Shown here: piece after piece, positions 1 to 7,521 of the stretch
Layout: every line of letters begins with the position of its first letter
How positions within the stretch are numbered: position 1 is the stretch's first letter
Assembly: GCA_002059205.1 (NCBI GenBank)
Contig: MVCQ01000001.1
Coordinates: forward strand, 1 to 21,599
Direction of reading: 5' to 3'
DNA: 21,599 nt
From: Candidatus Latescibacteria bacterium 4484_107
GTDB taxonomy: Bacteria; Latescibacterota; 4484-107
Notes under the pieces: generated by a model
Database searches by the model: none
What the model was told of the DNA's origin: nothing
The model's input: only the letters and a program-made list of their open reading frames with translations
Made by a program: the position numbers and the translations under genes

Positions 1-2
1 AA

Positions 3-935
3 CTCAGGAAGGAGCGGGATGTGCGGTTTTGGGCCTGGACGGCGTTCCTGTTTTTTCTGCTGTCCTTAGGCCCGGTCCTGTGGATCGGCGGGAGGGCGAA
101 TTTTACCTTCAAAAATCTGTCCGTCGTTTTCCCGATGCCTTTTATTTTGGCCAGCTATATCCCTTTCATCAATAGCGTGCGAAGTACGCCCCGGTATGCG
201 ATTATGGTGGTTTTTGCCTTGGCGATCCTTTCGGCGTACGGCATCCATTATATCCGAACCGCGTATCTCTCAGTGCGCGCTTCCAACAAACTCCAGATTG
301 CGATCCTGTCCGTGCTGTCCCTCTGGATGGGAGCAGAGTATTTTCGCCCCATTCCCCCGCTTTATACCCGGGACGTGGTGGGTGAAATTTCGGAGTTCTA
401 TCAGGTCATTCAGGAGGACAAAAGCGACTGCACGGTCCTGGAAGTGCCCGTGTATCGCCTGAACTGGCGGACAACTTATCCTCAGATGGTGCACCACAAA
501 CCGATTCTCGGAGGCCATGGGGAACGTATTCCGGCCAAGTATCAATGGGACTACTTCGATCGGATTCCGATTATTGACGCGCTGTCGTTTCCGGGTGCGT
601 TGATCCCGAATACGGATATCGAAAGCGTGCGCAATCGGCTGAGTCCGACCTCTGATCTGATCATGAGTTTTTTCAAAATTAAATACCTTGTAGTGCACAA
701 AGACGTGCTCCGAAGAGATCCGGTGGCGAACTATCATTTGGAACCCGAAGGTCTCGAAAAACTGGATCGCTTCATTCGCGAGATCGTGGGCGCACGCAGG
801 ATCTATGAAGACGAGGACATCTCGGGCTATATTTTGGACAAAAAACTGCCGCCGTGGAACAATCGTCTGGAGATCAATAAAGACGATAAGGTGGTGTTGA
901 CCATAGCGTATCCGGAGCCTGGGAAGAAGCCCTGA
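3..935 (+). CDS. C-terminal part of multi-TM glycosyltransferase-like membrane protein (5' truncated)
   Basis: The frame is open to the left edge of the window, so this is the C-terminal part of a longer gene; the GTG at 21 is probably internal. The visible part starts with hydrophobic segments (FLFFLLSLGPVLWI; VFPMPFILASYIPFI), then an RSTPRYAIMVVFALAIL segment. This (R-x-P-x-R followed by a TM helix) resembles the last TM region of YfhO-like and other GT-C-fold sugar transferases. A soluble tail of about 200 residues follows, which in such proteins lies outside the membrane. Three glycosyltransferase or export genes downstream on the same strand fit a role in surface glycan assembly. Family assignment is by general architecture only; the catalytic N-terminal half lies outside the window. 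Confidence 0.6.
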   Translation, partial: LRKERDVRFWAWTAFLFFLLSLGPVLWIGGRANFTFKNLSVVFPMPFILASYIPFINSVRSTPRYAIMVVFALAILSAYGIHYIRTAYLSVRASNKLQIAILSVLSLWMGAEYFRPIPPLYTRDVVGEISEFYQVIQEDKSDCTVLEVPVYRLNWRTTYPQMVHHKPILGGHGERIPAKYQWDYFDRIPIIDALSFPGALIPNTDIESVRNRLSPTSDLIMSFFKIKYLVVHKDVLRRDPVANYHLEPEGLEKLDRFIREIVGARRIYEDEDISGYILDKKLPPWNNRLEINKDDKVVLTIAYPEPGKKP

Positions 936-998
936 GTGAAATTTGTTGGTAATTGGTGAGACGGGCTGAAGCCCAGGCTGCGAGCAAAAGGAACCTTT

Positions 999-2060
999 AT
1001 GCTGGTGCGAAACGACTGCATGTATTTTAAGGGCGATAGGCCCTGTGCGCCGCACAAAAAAACGGGGGTGCATTGCGATGGGTGCCCGGAATACCGACCG
1101 GTCGGAGAGCGGCTTCTGATCATTAAACTGGGCGCCGCCGGGGATGTGATTCGCACCACGCCCATTCTTCGGGCGCTTTTGGCGCGCTATCCCGATGCGG
1201 AAATAACCTGGCTGACCCATTCTCCGATATTTGTTCCGTCGTCTTACGTAACGCATATTATAAGATGGACCTTCGAAAATGTTTTGTGGCTGCGGAACCG
1301 TACATTCGATATCCTGTACAATCTGGACAAAGATCGGGAGGCGATTGCGCTGGCCACCGCCATCCAGGCCCGGATAAAAAAGGGATATTTGATGGACGCT
1401 TATGGCAAATGCCGCCCGGCGGATCGAAACGCAGAGGGGAAATGGCGGACCGGCCTCTTCGACGATCTTTCCCGAAAAAATGCCAAAAGCTACCCAGAAG
1501 AACTGTTCGAGATTTGTGATCTGCCGTATCAAAGGCAAAAATATATTTTAGAACTTCCTCCCTCCCAAATGGATTTCGATCTTCCGAACGACAAAACGAT
1601 CATCGGTCTCAATACCGGATGCGGATCGCGCTGGCTGACCAGGCTTTGGGGCAACGATAACTGGATGCGACTCGCGGAAATGCTCCATAAGGAGGGCTAT
1701 CTAGTGCTTCTTCTTGGTGGGCCGCAGGAGGATGCGATGAATCGGGAAATCGCGGCCCATTCCCCGGCGGCTTATCTGGGCCACTTTGATCTCGGGGATT
1801 TTCTGCATCTCGTAAATCGCTGCCGTCTGATGGTCACCTCCGTTACGCTGGCCTTGCATATTGCCCTTGCCCTGGAGAAAAAGATCGTGCTTTTGAACAA
1901 TATCTTCAACAAAAATGAATTTGAGCTATACGGCCTGGGTGAAATTTTGCAACCCGAAGGGAAAACCTGTCTGGGATGCTACAAAAATGCGTGCCCGGAA
2001 CCATGTATGAGCACCATCCCCCCTATGCGGGTGTTTGACGCGATCCAACGGTTGCTTTGA
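999..2060 (+). CDS. Glycosyltransferase family 9 (heptosyltransferase-like) with terminal Cys clusters
   Basis: A 353-residue cytoplasmic GT9 protein, the family that transfers ADP-heptose or related sugars to LPS core-like acceptors. The family N-terminal signature LLIIKLGAAGDVIRTTP starts at about residue 39. The C-terminal nucleotide-sugar half contains GLNTGCGSRWLTRLW and LLLGGPQEDAMN. ATG at 999 is preceded by an AAAGGAA ribosome site at 6-13 bases. Two cysteine groups are unusual. At the N-terminus are C7, C16, C26 and C29, with H19 and H25 nearby, placed before the GT9 fold. At the C-terminus are C324, C327, C332 and C336. The C-terminal group recurs in many GT9 proteins; the N-terminal one looks like a metal- or cluster-binding extension. 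It is followed 88 bases later by a GT4 gene. The acceptor sugar cannot be inferred. Confidence 0.85.
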   Translation: MLVRNDCMYFKGDRPCAPHKKTGVHCDGCPEYRPVGERLLIIKLGAAGDVIRTTPILRALLARYPDAEITWLTHSPIFVPSSYVTHIIRWTFENVLWLRNRTFDILYNLDKDREAIALATAIQARIKKGYLMDAYGKCRPADRNAEGKWRTGLFDDLSRKNAKSYPEELFEICDLPYQRQKYILELPPSQMDFDLPNDKTIIGLNTGCGSRWLTRLWGNDNWMRLAEMLHKEGYLVLLLGGPQEDAMNREIAAHSPAAYLGHFDLGDFLHLVNRCRLMVTSVTLALHIALALEKKIVLLNNIFNKNEFELYGLGEILQPEGKTCLGCYKNACPEPCMSTIPPMRVFDAIQRLL

Positions 2061-2066
2061 AAACAA

Positions 2067-2124
2067 GGTGAGTGGTGAGTGGTGAGTGGGACGACTTGCA
2101 TCACTCACGCACTCACGACTCACC
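2067..2124. repeat. Imperfect palindrome built from GTGAGTG units
   Basis: Three tandem copies of a GGTGAGT unit (2067-2088) are answered by three inverted copies (2102-2124) across a 13-base loop, giving arms of about 22 bp with few mismatches. It lies between the GT9 and GT4 genes, six bases after the GT9 stop. The transcript would form a long hairpin. No U-tract follows, so it is not a classical terminator. It is more likely an interspersed palindromic repeat. Confidence 0.75.
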
Positions 2125-2148
2125 AAATCATCCGATTGAGGAATCATA

Positions 2149-3288
2149 ATGAAAATCGCATTTCTGGGGCCCGCGTATCCTCATCGCGGGGGGATCGCAC
2201 AGTTTATTGCGATTCTGGCCGAAAAATTGGCGCAACGCGGCCATCGGGTGCGGATTTACTCCTTCGTCAAACAATATCCGAAATTTCTTTTTCCGGGGAA
2301 GGCGCAGAGCGATCCCAGCAGGATGGTGCTTTCGCTCGACATAAAACCCGTTTTGACGCCCTACAATCCGTTTACCTGGATGCCGGCTGCCCGGAAGATC
2401 GCGGCGTGGAAACCGGATATTCTGATTCTGAAATACTGGATCCCTTTCTTTGCGCCGGCGTTCGGCGTGATCGTTCGGCTTTTGAAGCGATTCACCCGAA
2501 TCAGGGTGGTCTATATCATTGATAATATAGAATTTCACGAAAAATGGCCGCTGGCCGATTGGTGGACGAAGTTTGCCCTGGCCAAAGCGGATACCCTGAT
2601 CACCATGTCGGATTCGGTAACTCAAAGCGCTCGCTCGCTTCTCGAAAATTTTGACAACGAGCGGATCGCGAAGCTTCGCCATCCCAACTACGATTTTTAT
2701 ACCCACTCCGAAAGCGATCTCTCCGAGTTCAAAAAGCAGCTTCACATTACCGATGAACCGGTCATCCTGTTCTTCGGCTACATCAAACCCTACAAAGGGT
2801 TGGACGTCCTGCTCGAAGCGATGCCGAGCATTTTGACGGAACTTCCGAACGCAAAGCTTCTCGTCGCCGGAGAGGTTTACGGAGACGAACGGGTTTATAC
2901 GGATCGGATTGAAAAATGGCATCTGAAAGAAAACGTCATTTTCCACAACCGGTTTATCTCTAACGAAGAAGTCGGGAAATATTTCCTGTCTTCGGATGTG
3001 GTCGTCCTGCCCTATCGTTCCGCGACGCAGAGCGGGATCACTCAGTTGGCGTTTTCTTTCGATACGCCGGTTATTTCCACCGACGTGGGCGGACTCAGCG
3101 AAGCGGTGAAAGAGGCCGAAAATGGCTTTCTTGTGGAACCGGAATCCTCCGGGGCGCTGGCCCGGGCGGTTGTCCGATACTTCAAGGAACATTGCAGAGA
3201 ACGATTTACCTGCGCCATTCAACAGGAGAAACAGCGCTATTCCTGGGATCCCCTCATTACTGCGCTGACTTCGTCCCTGTCTTCTTAG
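2149..3288 (+). CDS. Glycosyltransferase family 4 (GT-B, retaining)
   Basis: A 379-residue GT-B glycosyltransferase of the GT4 type, expected to work at the cytoplasmic face of the membrane. The N-terminal acceptor domain begins FLGPAYPHRGGIAQFI. The nucleotide-sugar domain starts at about residue 200 (EPVILFFGYIKPYKGLDVLL). The C-terminal donor-binding stretch reads TPVISTDVGGLSEAV followed by ENGFLVEP. The first acidic residue of the usual EX7E motif falls in QSGITQLAFSF, where Gln replaces Glu; this is a recurring variant in the family. The start ATG has a nearby GAGGAA. It belongs with the neighbouring GT9 gene and the later export genes. The sugar specificity is unknown. Confidence 0.9.
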   Translation: MKIAFLGPAYPHRGGIAQFIAILAEKLAQRGHRVRIYSFVKQYPKFLFPGKAQSDPSRMVLSLDIKPVLTPYNPFTWMPAARKIAAWKPDILILKYWIPFFAPAFGVIVRLLKRFTRIRVVYIIDNIEFHEKWPLADWWTKFALAKADTLITMSDSVTQSARSLLENFDNERIAKLRHPNYDFYTHSESDLSEFKKQLHITDEPVILFFGYIKPYKGLDVLLEAMPSILTELPNAKLLVAGEVYGDERVYTDRIEKWHLKENVIFHNRFISNEEVGKYFLSSDVVVLPYRSATQSGITQLAFSFDTPVISTDVGGLSEAVKEAENGFLVEPESSGALARAVVRYFKEHCRERFTCAIQQEKQRYSWDPLITALTSSLSS

Positions 3289-3291
3289 CGT

Positions 3292-3478
3292 GAAGATTTC
3301 CAAAGTATACCGTTTCACCTTCAGTTTTTTTCTTTTTTTTACCGCAGAGCACGCATAGTGCGCGGAGCAATCATAACCCAAACGCCCGCCGTTCTCAGCG
3401 GTAGGATTCAGACAGGCTCTGAAAAAAAGAAAAATTTCAAAGCGAAGGGGTATATCGAAGACTTTGGAAATCTTTCTT
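3292..3478. repeat. Long imperfect inverted repeat between GT4 gene and queH
   Basis: The space between the GT4 gene and queH has mirror arms. GAAGATTTCCAAAG at about 3292-3305 is complementary to CTTTGGAAATCTTT at about 3462-3475. Inside these, a TATACC...CCTTC...TTTTTTTCTTTTTTT stretch (to about 3340) is answered by AAAAAAAGAAAAATTTC...GAAGGGGTATA (3420-3455). The centre contains ACCGCAGAGCACGC...GCGCGGAGC, which resembles CGCAGAG/GCGGAG interspersed repeats seen in environmental genomes. No open frame of note lies inside. It may be a miniature non-autonomous element or a decayed repeat. Confidence 0.6.
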
Positions 3479-3497
3479 CCTTTCTTCTGTATATTCT

Positions 3498-4106
3498 ATG
3501 ACAAAGCCGACCTTGCTCCTTCACATCTGTTGCGCTCCTTGTGCGACTTACGTAGTTCGAACTCTGCGGGAGTGGTTTGAGGTCGTCGGCTATTTCTGCA
3601 ATCCGAATATCCATCCCGAGGAGGAATACGCGCTCCGACTCCGGGAGATGAGGCGTTATGCGGAAGAAATCGGGCTAAGGATGTTCGTTGCGGAGTATGA
3701 GGTGGATCGATGGTACGAAGCCATAAAGGGGACTGAGCAGGAGCCGGAAGGCGGAAAACGGTGCGCGATCTGCTATCGCTTTCGGTTGGAGCGAACCGCC
3801 CGCCTCGCCCGGGAACGTGGGATTTTTCACTTCGCCACCACGTTGACCGTCAGCCCGCACAAAAAGGCCGCGGTGATTAATCCCATCGGGCGGGCGTTGG
3901 CTGAACAAACCGGCGCGACGTTTTACGAAGCCGACTTCAAAAAACGGGATGGATTCAAGATTAGTTGCCAAATGAGCAGAGAGGCGGGGTTGTATAGACA
4001 GAACTATTGCGGGTGTATCTTCAGCAAACTGGAGAGGGAGAGAAGGATAAAAGATAAAGGGGAAGAGGTGACTTTCCCCTTGCCTTTTTTGGGTGCTCCG
4101 CAGTGA
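3498..4106 (+). CDS. queH: Epoxyqueuosine reductase QueH
   Basis: A 202-residue DUF208 protein that catalyses the last step of queuosine synthesis, reducing epoxyqueuosine to queuosine in tRNA; it is the non-homologous alternative to cobalamin-dependent QueG. The family cysteines are all present: ICCAPC at residues 10-15 (adjacent C11-C12 plus C15), CAIC at 89-92, and YCGC at 170-173. These carry the Fe-S/metal centre. The stretch HFATTLTVSPHKKA (SPHK motif) is also typical. The length fits the family. The C-terminus after residue 180 is charged and variable. It sits inside a polysaccharide locus with no pathway link to its neighbours, but tgt, which puts the queuine precursor into tRNA, lies about 6.8 kb downstream on the same strand. 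Confidence 0.93.
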   Translation: MTKPTLLLHICCAPCATYVVRTLREWFEVVGYFCNPNIHPEEEYALRLREMRRYAEEIGLRMFVAEYEVDRWYEAIKGTEQEPEGGKRCAICYRFRLERTARLARERGIFHFATTLTVSPHKKAAVINPIGRALAEQTGATFYEADFKKRDGFKISCQMSREAGLYRQNYCGCIFSKLERERRIKDKGEEVTFPLPFLGAPQ

Positions 4107-4145
4107 GAATTTGACCGTGTCGAAAAAAACAGAGAGGAATCGGTT

Positions 4146-4700
4146 ATGATCAAATCGGATCAATGGATTCGCCGGATGTGCCTCGAACACGAGATGATCT
4201 CCCCTTTTGAAGACGGGCAGAACCGGGACGGCATTTCGTATGGATTGTCGAGCTATGGGTATGATATTCGGCTGGCGGACGAATTCAGGATATTTTCCCC
4301 CGGCCAGGGGCGCCTGACGGTGGTTGATCCCAAAGACTTTCAGAAGGAGGCCTTCACCGAGTTCAAGGGGGAAGTCTGCGTCATCCCGCCGAACTCGTTT
4401 GTCTTAGCCCGATCTTTGGAGTATTTCAGGATGCCTGACAATGTGACGGGCATCGTGATGGGGAAAAGCACGTATGCGCGCTGCGGGGTCATACCGGGCA
4501 TTACGCCCTTGGAGGCCGGATGGGAAGGGATTCTGACCATCGAGATTTCCAACGTCACGCCCTTGCCCGCCAAAGTATATGCCTTCGAAGGGATCGCTCA
4601 GATCCTTTTTTTCGAGGCCGATGAATCCTGTATGGTGAGCTATGCCGACCGGAAAGGGAAGTATCAGAGTCAGCAGGGAATTGTGCTTCCCAGGATATGA
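4146..4700 (+). CDS. dcd: dCTP deaminase
   Basis: A 184-residue cytosolic trimeric enzyme of the dUTPase superfamily that deaminates dCTP to dUTP (some members also hydrolyse it to dUMP) to supply dTTP synthesis. The active-site segment GKSTYARCGVI gives S108 and R112, and LTIEISN gives the catalytic Glu at E133, matching the Ser/Arg/Glu set of E. coli Dcd. The N-terminus (SYGLSSYGYDIRLADEF) and C-terminus (GKYQSQQGIVLPRI) are also typical. The start is supported by an AGAGAGGA ribosome site. It lies 39 bases after queH and is probably co-transcribed. Whether it is mono- or bifunctional cannot be told from this reading. Confidence 0.93.
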   Translation: MIKSDQWIRRMCLEHEMISPFEDGQNRDGISYGLSSYGYDIRLADEFRIFSPGQGRLTVVDPKDFQKEAFTEFKGEVCVIPPNSFVLARSLEYFRMPDNVTGIVMGKSTYARCGVIPGITPLEAGWEGILTIEISNVTPLPAKVYAFEGIAQILFFEADESCMVSYADRKGKYQSQQGIVLPRI

Positions 4701-5066
4701 GGTGCGCCGGATTTTCCATCGTATCGAAAAAAACCTTAAAAAATGCGGACAAAACTGGGCCCCTTCACGATTCCATTTGTGTTATGCGGATTTTTTCGTT
4801 ATCTTTAGGTCGATCGTCAAATACCCTTCCCAATCATTTGAACCGAAAAGTATCCGGTGGAAGGGGAAGACGCAGCTGAGGCCGGACCATAGCGCCCATC
4901 TTCAACCTCTATTTCCTTTGTTTGATCCGTGAAATCCGTGGTATCCGTGTCCCATTGCTTTTGAGGTTTGTTTGCGGCTTTGCTGCGCTGCGCTACGGTA
5001 TATTCGTCTTTCTCCGAGCGCTCCGCGGTGCCGGTTTTTGCTTTCCCGGATTGGAATCGAAATTTT
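4701..5066. other. Gene-free stretch with CCGTG-type interspersed repeat
   Basis: These 366 bases between dcd and the flippase-like gene hold no convincing reading frame. At 4926-4951 there is a run of three TCCGTG units (ATCCGTGAAATCCGTGG then TATCCGTGTCCC), the same family as the long inverted repeat between the sigma and anti-sigma genes and a short copy at about 6258-6280. At 5017-5035 CTCCGAGCGCTCCGCGGTG is related to the repeat near 3341. No good promoter was found; a weak TTGTGT...TATCTT pair at 4777-4805 is not convincing. Confidence 0.5.
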
Positions 5067-6077
5067 ATGACGCAAAAAGCGAACCACATTCTGAAGCTCG
5101 GTCTTGGACTGGCGATCAGCGCTTTTTTTCTCTATCTGGCTTTTCGTCAGATCGATCTAAACAAGATGGGCCAGGCTTTGGGAGCCGTCCGTTATCTGTT
5201 CCTTCTGATTGCCCTCTTGCTGCTCTTTTTAAGCCACTGGATGAGGGCGCGGAGACACCGCTATTTTTTAGAGCCGATCAAGCTGATTTCGACGGGTTCG
5301 CTTTTCTCCGCGCTGATGGTGGGCTATATGGCGAACACGCTTTTGCCCGCCCATCTCGGAGAATTGGTTCGAGCGGTCCTTATCGGTCAAAAAGAGCGCA
5401 TTCCAAAAGCTTCCGTGCTCGCTACGATTGCCGTCGAGCGCGTCGTGGATGTCTTTTGTCTGCTCATCCTCATGGGGATGACATTTGTCGTGTACCCTTT
5501 TCCCGAAGAGATCCGGCTCAGCGGTTATTTGACCTTTGTTTTCGCGGCCGTTTTAGTGAGTTTTTTTCTTTTTTTGAAAAAGCGTCCGGAGAAAGCGCTT
5601 TCGTTCGTTGAAATGATTTCAAAACGGCTGTCCAAAAAAATCTCGGACAAGCTCGTCGAATTTCTGGGTTCCTTTCGGGATGGCTTGGTCCCCCTACAAC
5701 AACCCTGGCATTATGCGTTCGTCGCCCTGTTGTCCATTCTCCTCTGGGCTTGTTATGCCGGCATTTTTTTCGTTCTCTTTTATGCGTTTGACTTCGTGGA
5801 GACCTACCATCTTCCATGGAGTGCAAGCCTTGTCGTGCTCGTGATCACCACCATCAGTATCGTGGTACCGTCCTCTCCCGGATACGTGGGAACCTACCAT
5901 TGGCTGTGCATGGTGGCTCTGGGGCTCTTCGGAGTGTCCGAAAGTCCGGCGCTCAGTTTTGCCATTGTCGCGCATGCGATCAGCGTTCTTCCGGTGAGTC
6001 TTGTGGGAGGTGTTCTGGCATGGAAGGAAGGGATCAGCATCTCGAAGGTGGAAAGATCATCGGAGCAAGCCGGTTAA
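5067..6077 (+). CDS. Flippase-like integral membrane protein (UPF0104 / LPG-synthase TM domain)
   Basis: A 336-residue polytopic inner-membrane protein. The family corresponds to the N-terminal flippase domain of lysylphosphatidylglycerol synthase and to AglD/YbhN proteins, which are associated with lipid or polyprenyl-linked sugar handling. The family motif is visible as NTLLPAHLGELVRAVLIG (N90, P94, G98, E99, R102), followed by VLATIAVERVVDVFCLL. A late conserved segment reads PSSPGYVGTYHWL. Eight or so hydrophobic helices can be counted. The frame extends upstream to 4968, but that part is not membrane-like and overlaps repeats, so ATG 5067 is chosen. It lies between glycosyltransferase and export genes, so a role in moving or presenting a lipid-linked glycan is likely but inferred. 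Confidence 0.8.
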   Translation: MTQKANHILKLGLGLAISAFFLYLAFRQIDLNKMGQALGAVRYLFLLIALLLLFLSHWMRARRHRYFLEPIKLISTGSLFSALMVGYMANTLLPAHLGELVRAVLIGQKERIPKASVLATIAVERVVDVFCLLILMGMTFVVYPFPEEIRLSGYLTFVFAAVLVSFFLFLKKRPEKALSFVEMISKRLSKKISDKLVEFLGSFRDGLVPLQQPWHYAFVALLSILLWACYAGIFFVLFYAFDFVETYHLPWSASLVVLVITTISIVVPSSPGYVGTYHWLCMVALGLFGVSESPALSFAIVAHAISVLPVSLVGGVLAWKEGISISKVERSSEQAG

Positions 6078-6312
6078 GATTGTATCTGCATAAGCCGATA
6101 AACCAACAGAGCCGCCTGCAAAACGTTCCTCAGATAAGATGGAGCCCGGCACTTCGTGCCTCGCAATGAAAAAAATAAAGCGTTGCGGGCGGAGTTGCGT
6201 CCCCTCGTTTTTCGGGCTTCTGCAAGTGGCTGAACAGGGTGAATACCGCGAAGTTCGGATCCGTGTGTGTCCGTGTCCAATATGGTACCCGCAATATGGA
6301 AAGGAGTGTCCC

Positions 6313-7212
6313 GTGCATAGAAAAATAGTCTTCTTCTGGATGACAACGTTTTTCCTTTTTGGAGGACTTTGGAGCCTCAGTTGGGGACAGGGAGAAAAGA
6401 TCGAGGTGGGCGATGTGATCAACATCGTGGTATATGAACATGAGGAACTCACCAAACAGGTTACCGTACTCCGGGATGGGACTATAGATTTCCCCTTTGT
6501 AGAGGACCTTCCGGTGGCCGGGATCACGCTGGAACAACTCAAAGAGGTGATCGCCGCCCGATTGTCCCGATATACCGGGGGAAGACCCCTGGTGATGGTC
6601 AATTTCGCGGAGGCCTATACGCTCAGTGTGGTCGTGTTGGGATTTGTCAAATCGCCGGGCGTCTATGAGATCCCCGTCGGCGCCACTGTTCAGGGAGCCT
6701 TATCCCTCGCTGGGGGCCCCCTTCCAAGGGCTGAACTGGAGAAAGTGAAGGTCGTTCGGGGAGAGGACGACGCCAAACAAGAGCATATCGTTGATCTTCA
6801 GAATTTCTTAGAAGAAGGGAAAGTAGATTTCCTCGTGCAGGACAGTGACGTAGTGATCGTGCCGGGAACGTTGGGCACAACTACGGTGAAGGTATTGGGA
6901 GGCGTCCGAAATCCGGGCAGCTACGAGACTTTTCCGAGAGCCAATATCTTCGACATGATTTTTGCGGCCGGAGGGCCCTCGGAGGATGCGGCGGTCACCC
7001 GGATCCGATTGATATCCCCGGGAAGAGAAAACCGGGACGTGAATGTCAACATAAAGGAATTGCTGCATTCCGAAAACAAAACGGATATCCCGCTCGTGTA
7101 TCCGGGAGATATTATTTTTATACCGGAAAAATTGGTCACGTGGAAAAAGCTGATCGGTGTCGCGCGGGATGTCTCTGTGTTCGTAACCATGTATTATTTC
7201 CTCACAAGATAA
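6313..7212 (+). CDS. Polysaccharide export protein, Wza-like with two SLBB domains
   Basis: A 299-residue exported protein with a signal peptide (residues 1-25, ending SLSWGQ), a poly-export domain at about 26-100 (GDVINIVVYEHEELTKQ; VLRDGTIDFPFVEDLPVAG), and two SLBB folds at about 105-155 (VVLGFVKSPGVYEIPVGA) and 190-240 (VKVLGGVRNPGSYETFPRA). Such proteins form the periplasmic or outer-membrane conduit for capsule or exopolysaccharide. GTG 6313 is chosen because AAGGAG lies 6 bases upstream and it yields a proper signal peptide; the open frame runs back to 6139 without one. There is no lipobox cysteine, unlike E. coli Wza. The last 20 residues (ARDVSVFVTMYYF) could form the membrane-spanning helix. 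The Wzz/BY-kinase partner follows. Confidence 0.88.
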   Translation: MHRKIVFFWMTTFFLFGGLWSLSWGQGEKIEVGDVINIVVYEHEELTKQVTVLRDGTIDFPFVEDLPVAGITLEQLKEVIAARLSRYTGGRPLVMVNFAEAYTLSVVVLGFVKSPGVYEIPVGATVQGALSLAGGPLPRAELEKVKVVRGEDDAKQEHIVDLQNFLEEGKVDFLVQDSDVVIVPGTLGTTTVKVLGGVRNPGSYETFPRANIFDMIFAAGGPSEDAAVTRIRLISPGRENRDVNVNIKELLHSENKTDIPLVYPGDIIFIPEKLVTWKKLIGVARDVSVFVTMYYFLTR

Positions 7213-7316
7213 AAGGAAAACTCAAGGGGGAATAAATGGCAAATTGCAAAGCGCAAAGGCCGAATACTCCGCCCATCTCACCTTGATCGTAAAGGATTTC
7301 CGTTTTTTATTTTGGG

Positions 7317-7348
7317 ATTGGTTCGGGATTTTGTAATCCCGAACCAAT
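7317..7348. repeat. Perfect 14-bp REP-like hairpin
   Basis: ATTGGTTCGGGATT is followed by the loop TTGT and its exact reverse complement. The core CGGGATT/AATCCCG recurs in a second, shorter hairpin at 7379-7396 with loop GCAA. Two related palindromes within 80 bases are the arrangement of REP/BIME elements, which REP-associated tyrosine transposases spread in many genomes. No transposase is in the window. A short TTT follows, so weak termination is possible. Confidence 0.75.
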
Positions 7349-7378
7349 TTGGACCGTTGATGCCACAAGGCTGGGTAT

Positions 7379-7396
7379 CGGGATTGCAAAATCCCG
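7379..7396. repeat. Second CGGGATT/AATCCCG hairpin
   Basis: A 7-bp stem (CGGGATT, loop GCAA, AATCCCG) shares its core sequence with the hairpin at 7317-7348, about 30 bases upstream. It is probably a degenerate second member of the same palindromic repeat. Confidence 0.55.
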
Positions 7397-7521
7397 GTGC
7401 AACGGAAGGGGGCTTACAAAAATCCGTCCGAAGGACACTAACATACGGCCGGAGGTGCGGGAACCGGTTTTGACATTTTGGTTTTGACATTTGACATTCT
7501 CCGAAGGAGGAAGGGGCTATT

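Larger units (their letters stand above)
7213..7521. other. Intergenic stretch with REP-like hairpins and TTGACAT repeats
   Basis: These 309 bases between the export gene and the BY-kinase gene hold no reading frame. The content is repetitive: a perfect hairpin at 7317-7348, a second related hairpin at 7379-7396, and three TTGACAT copies at 7470-7476, 7484-7490 and 7491-7497. The last copy sits just before the strong GAAGGAGGAAGG ribosome site of the next gene. The TTGACA copies look like -35 boxes, but no -10 box follows at the right distance, so a promoter is not claimed. Confidence 0.6.

Noticed and set aside
2067..2124. A small CRISPR-like array
   Set aside because: The units are 7 bases, contiguous, and arranged as a mirror rather than direct repeats with unique spacers; no cas gene is in the window.
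4777..4805. TTGTGT-17-TATCTT promoter upstream of the flippase-like gene
   Set aside because: Only three and four of six positions match consensus, which is expected by chance in an AT-rich spacer.
4968..5066. N-terminal extension of the flippase-like gene
   Set aside because: The 33 extra residues are encoded by repeat-derived sequence, lack family similarity, and ATG 5067 gives a normal start before the first TM helix.
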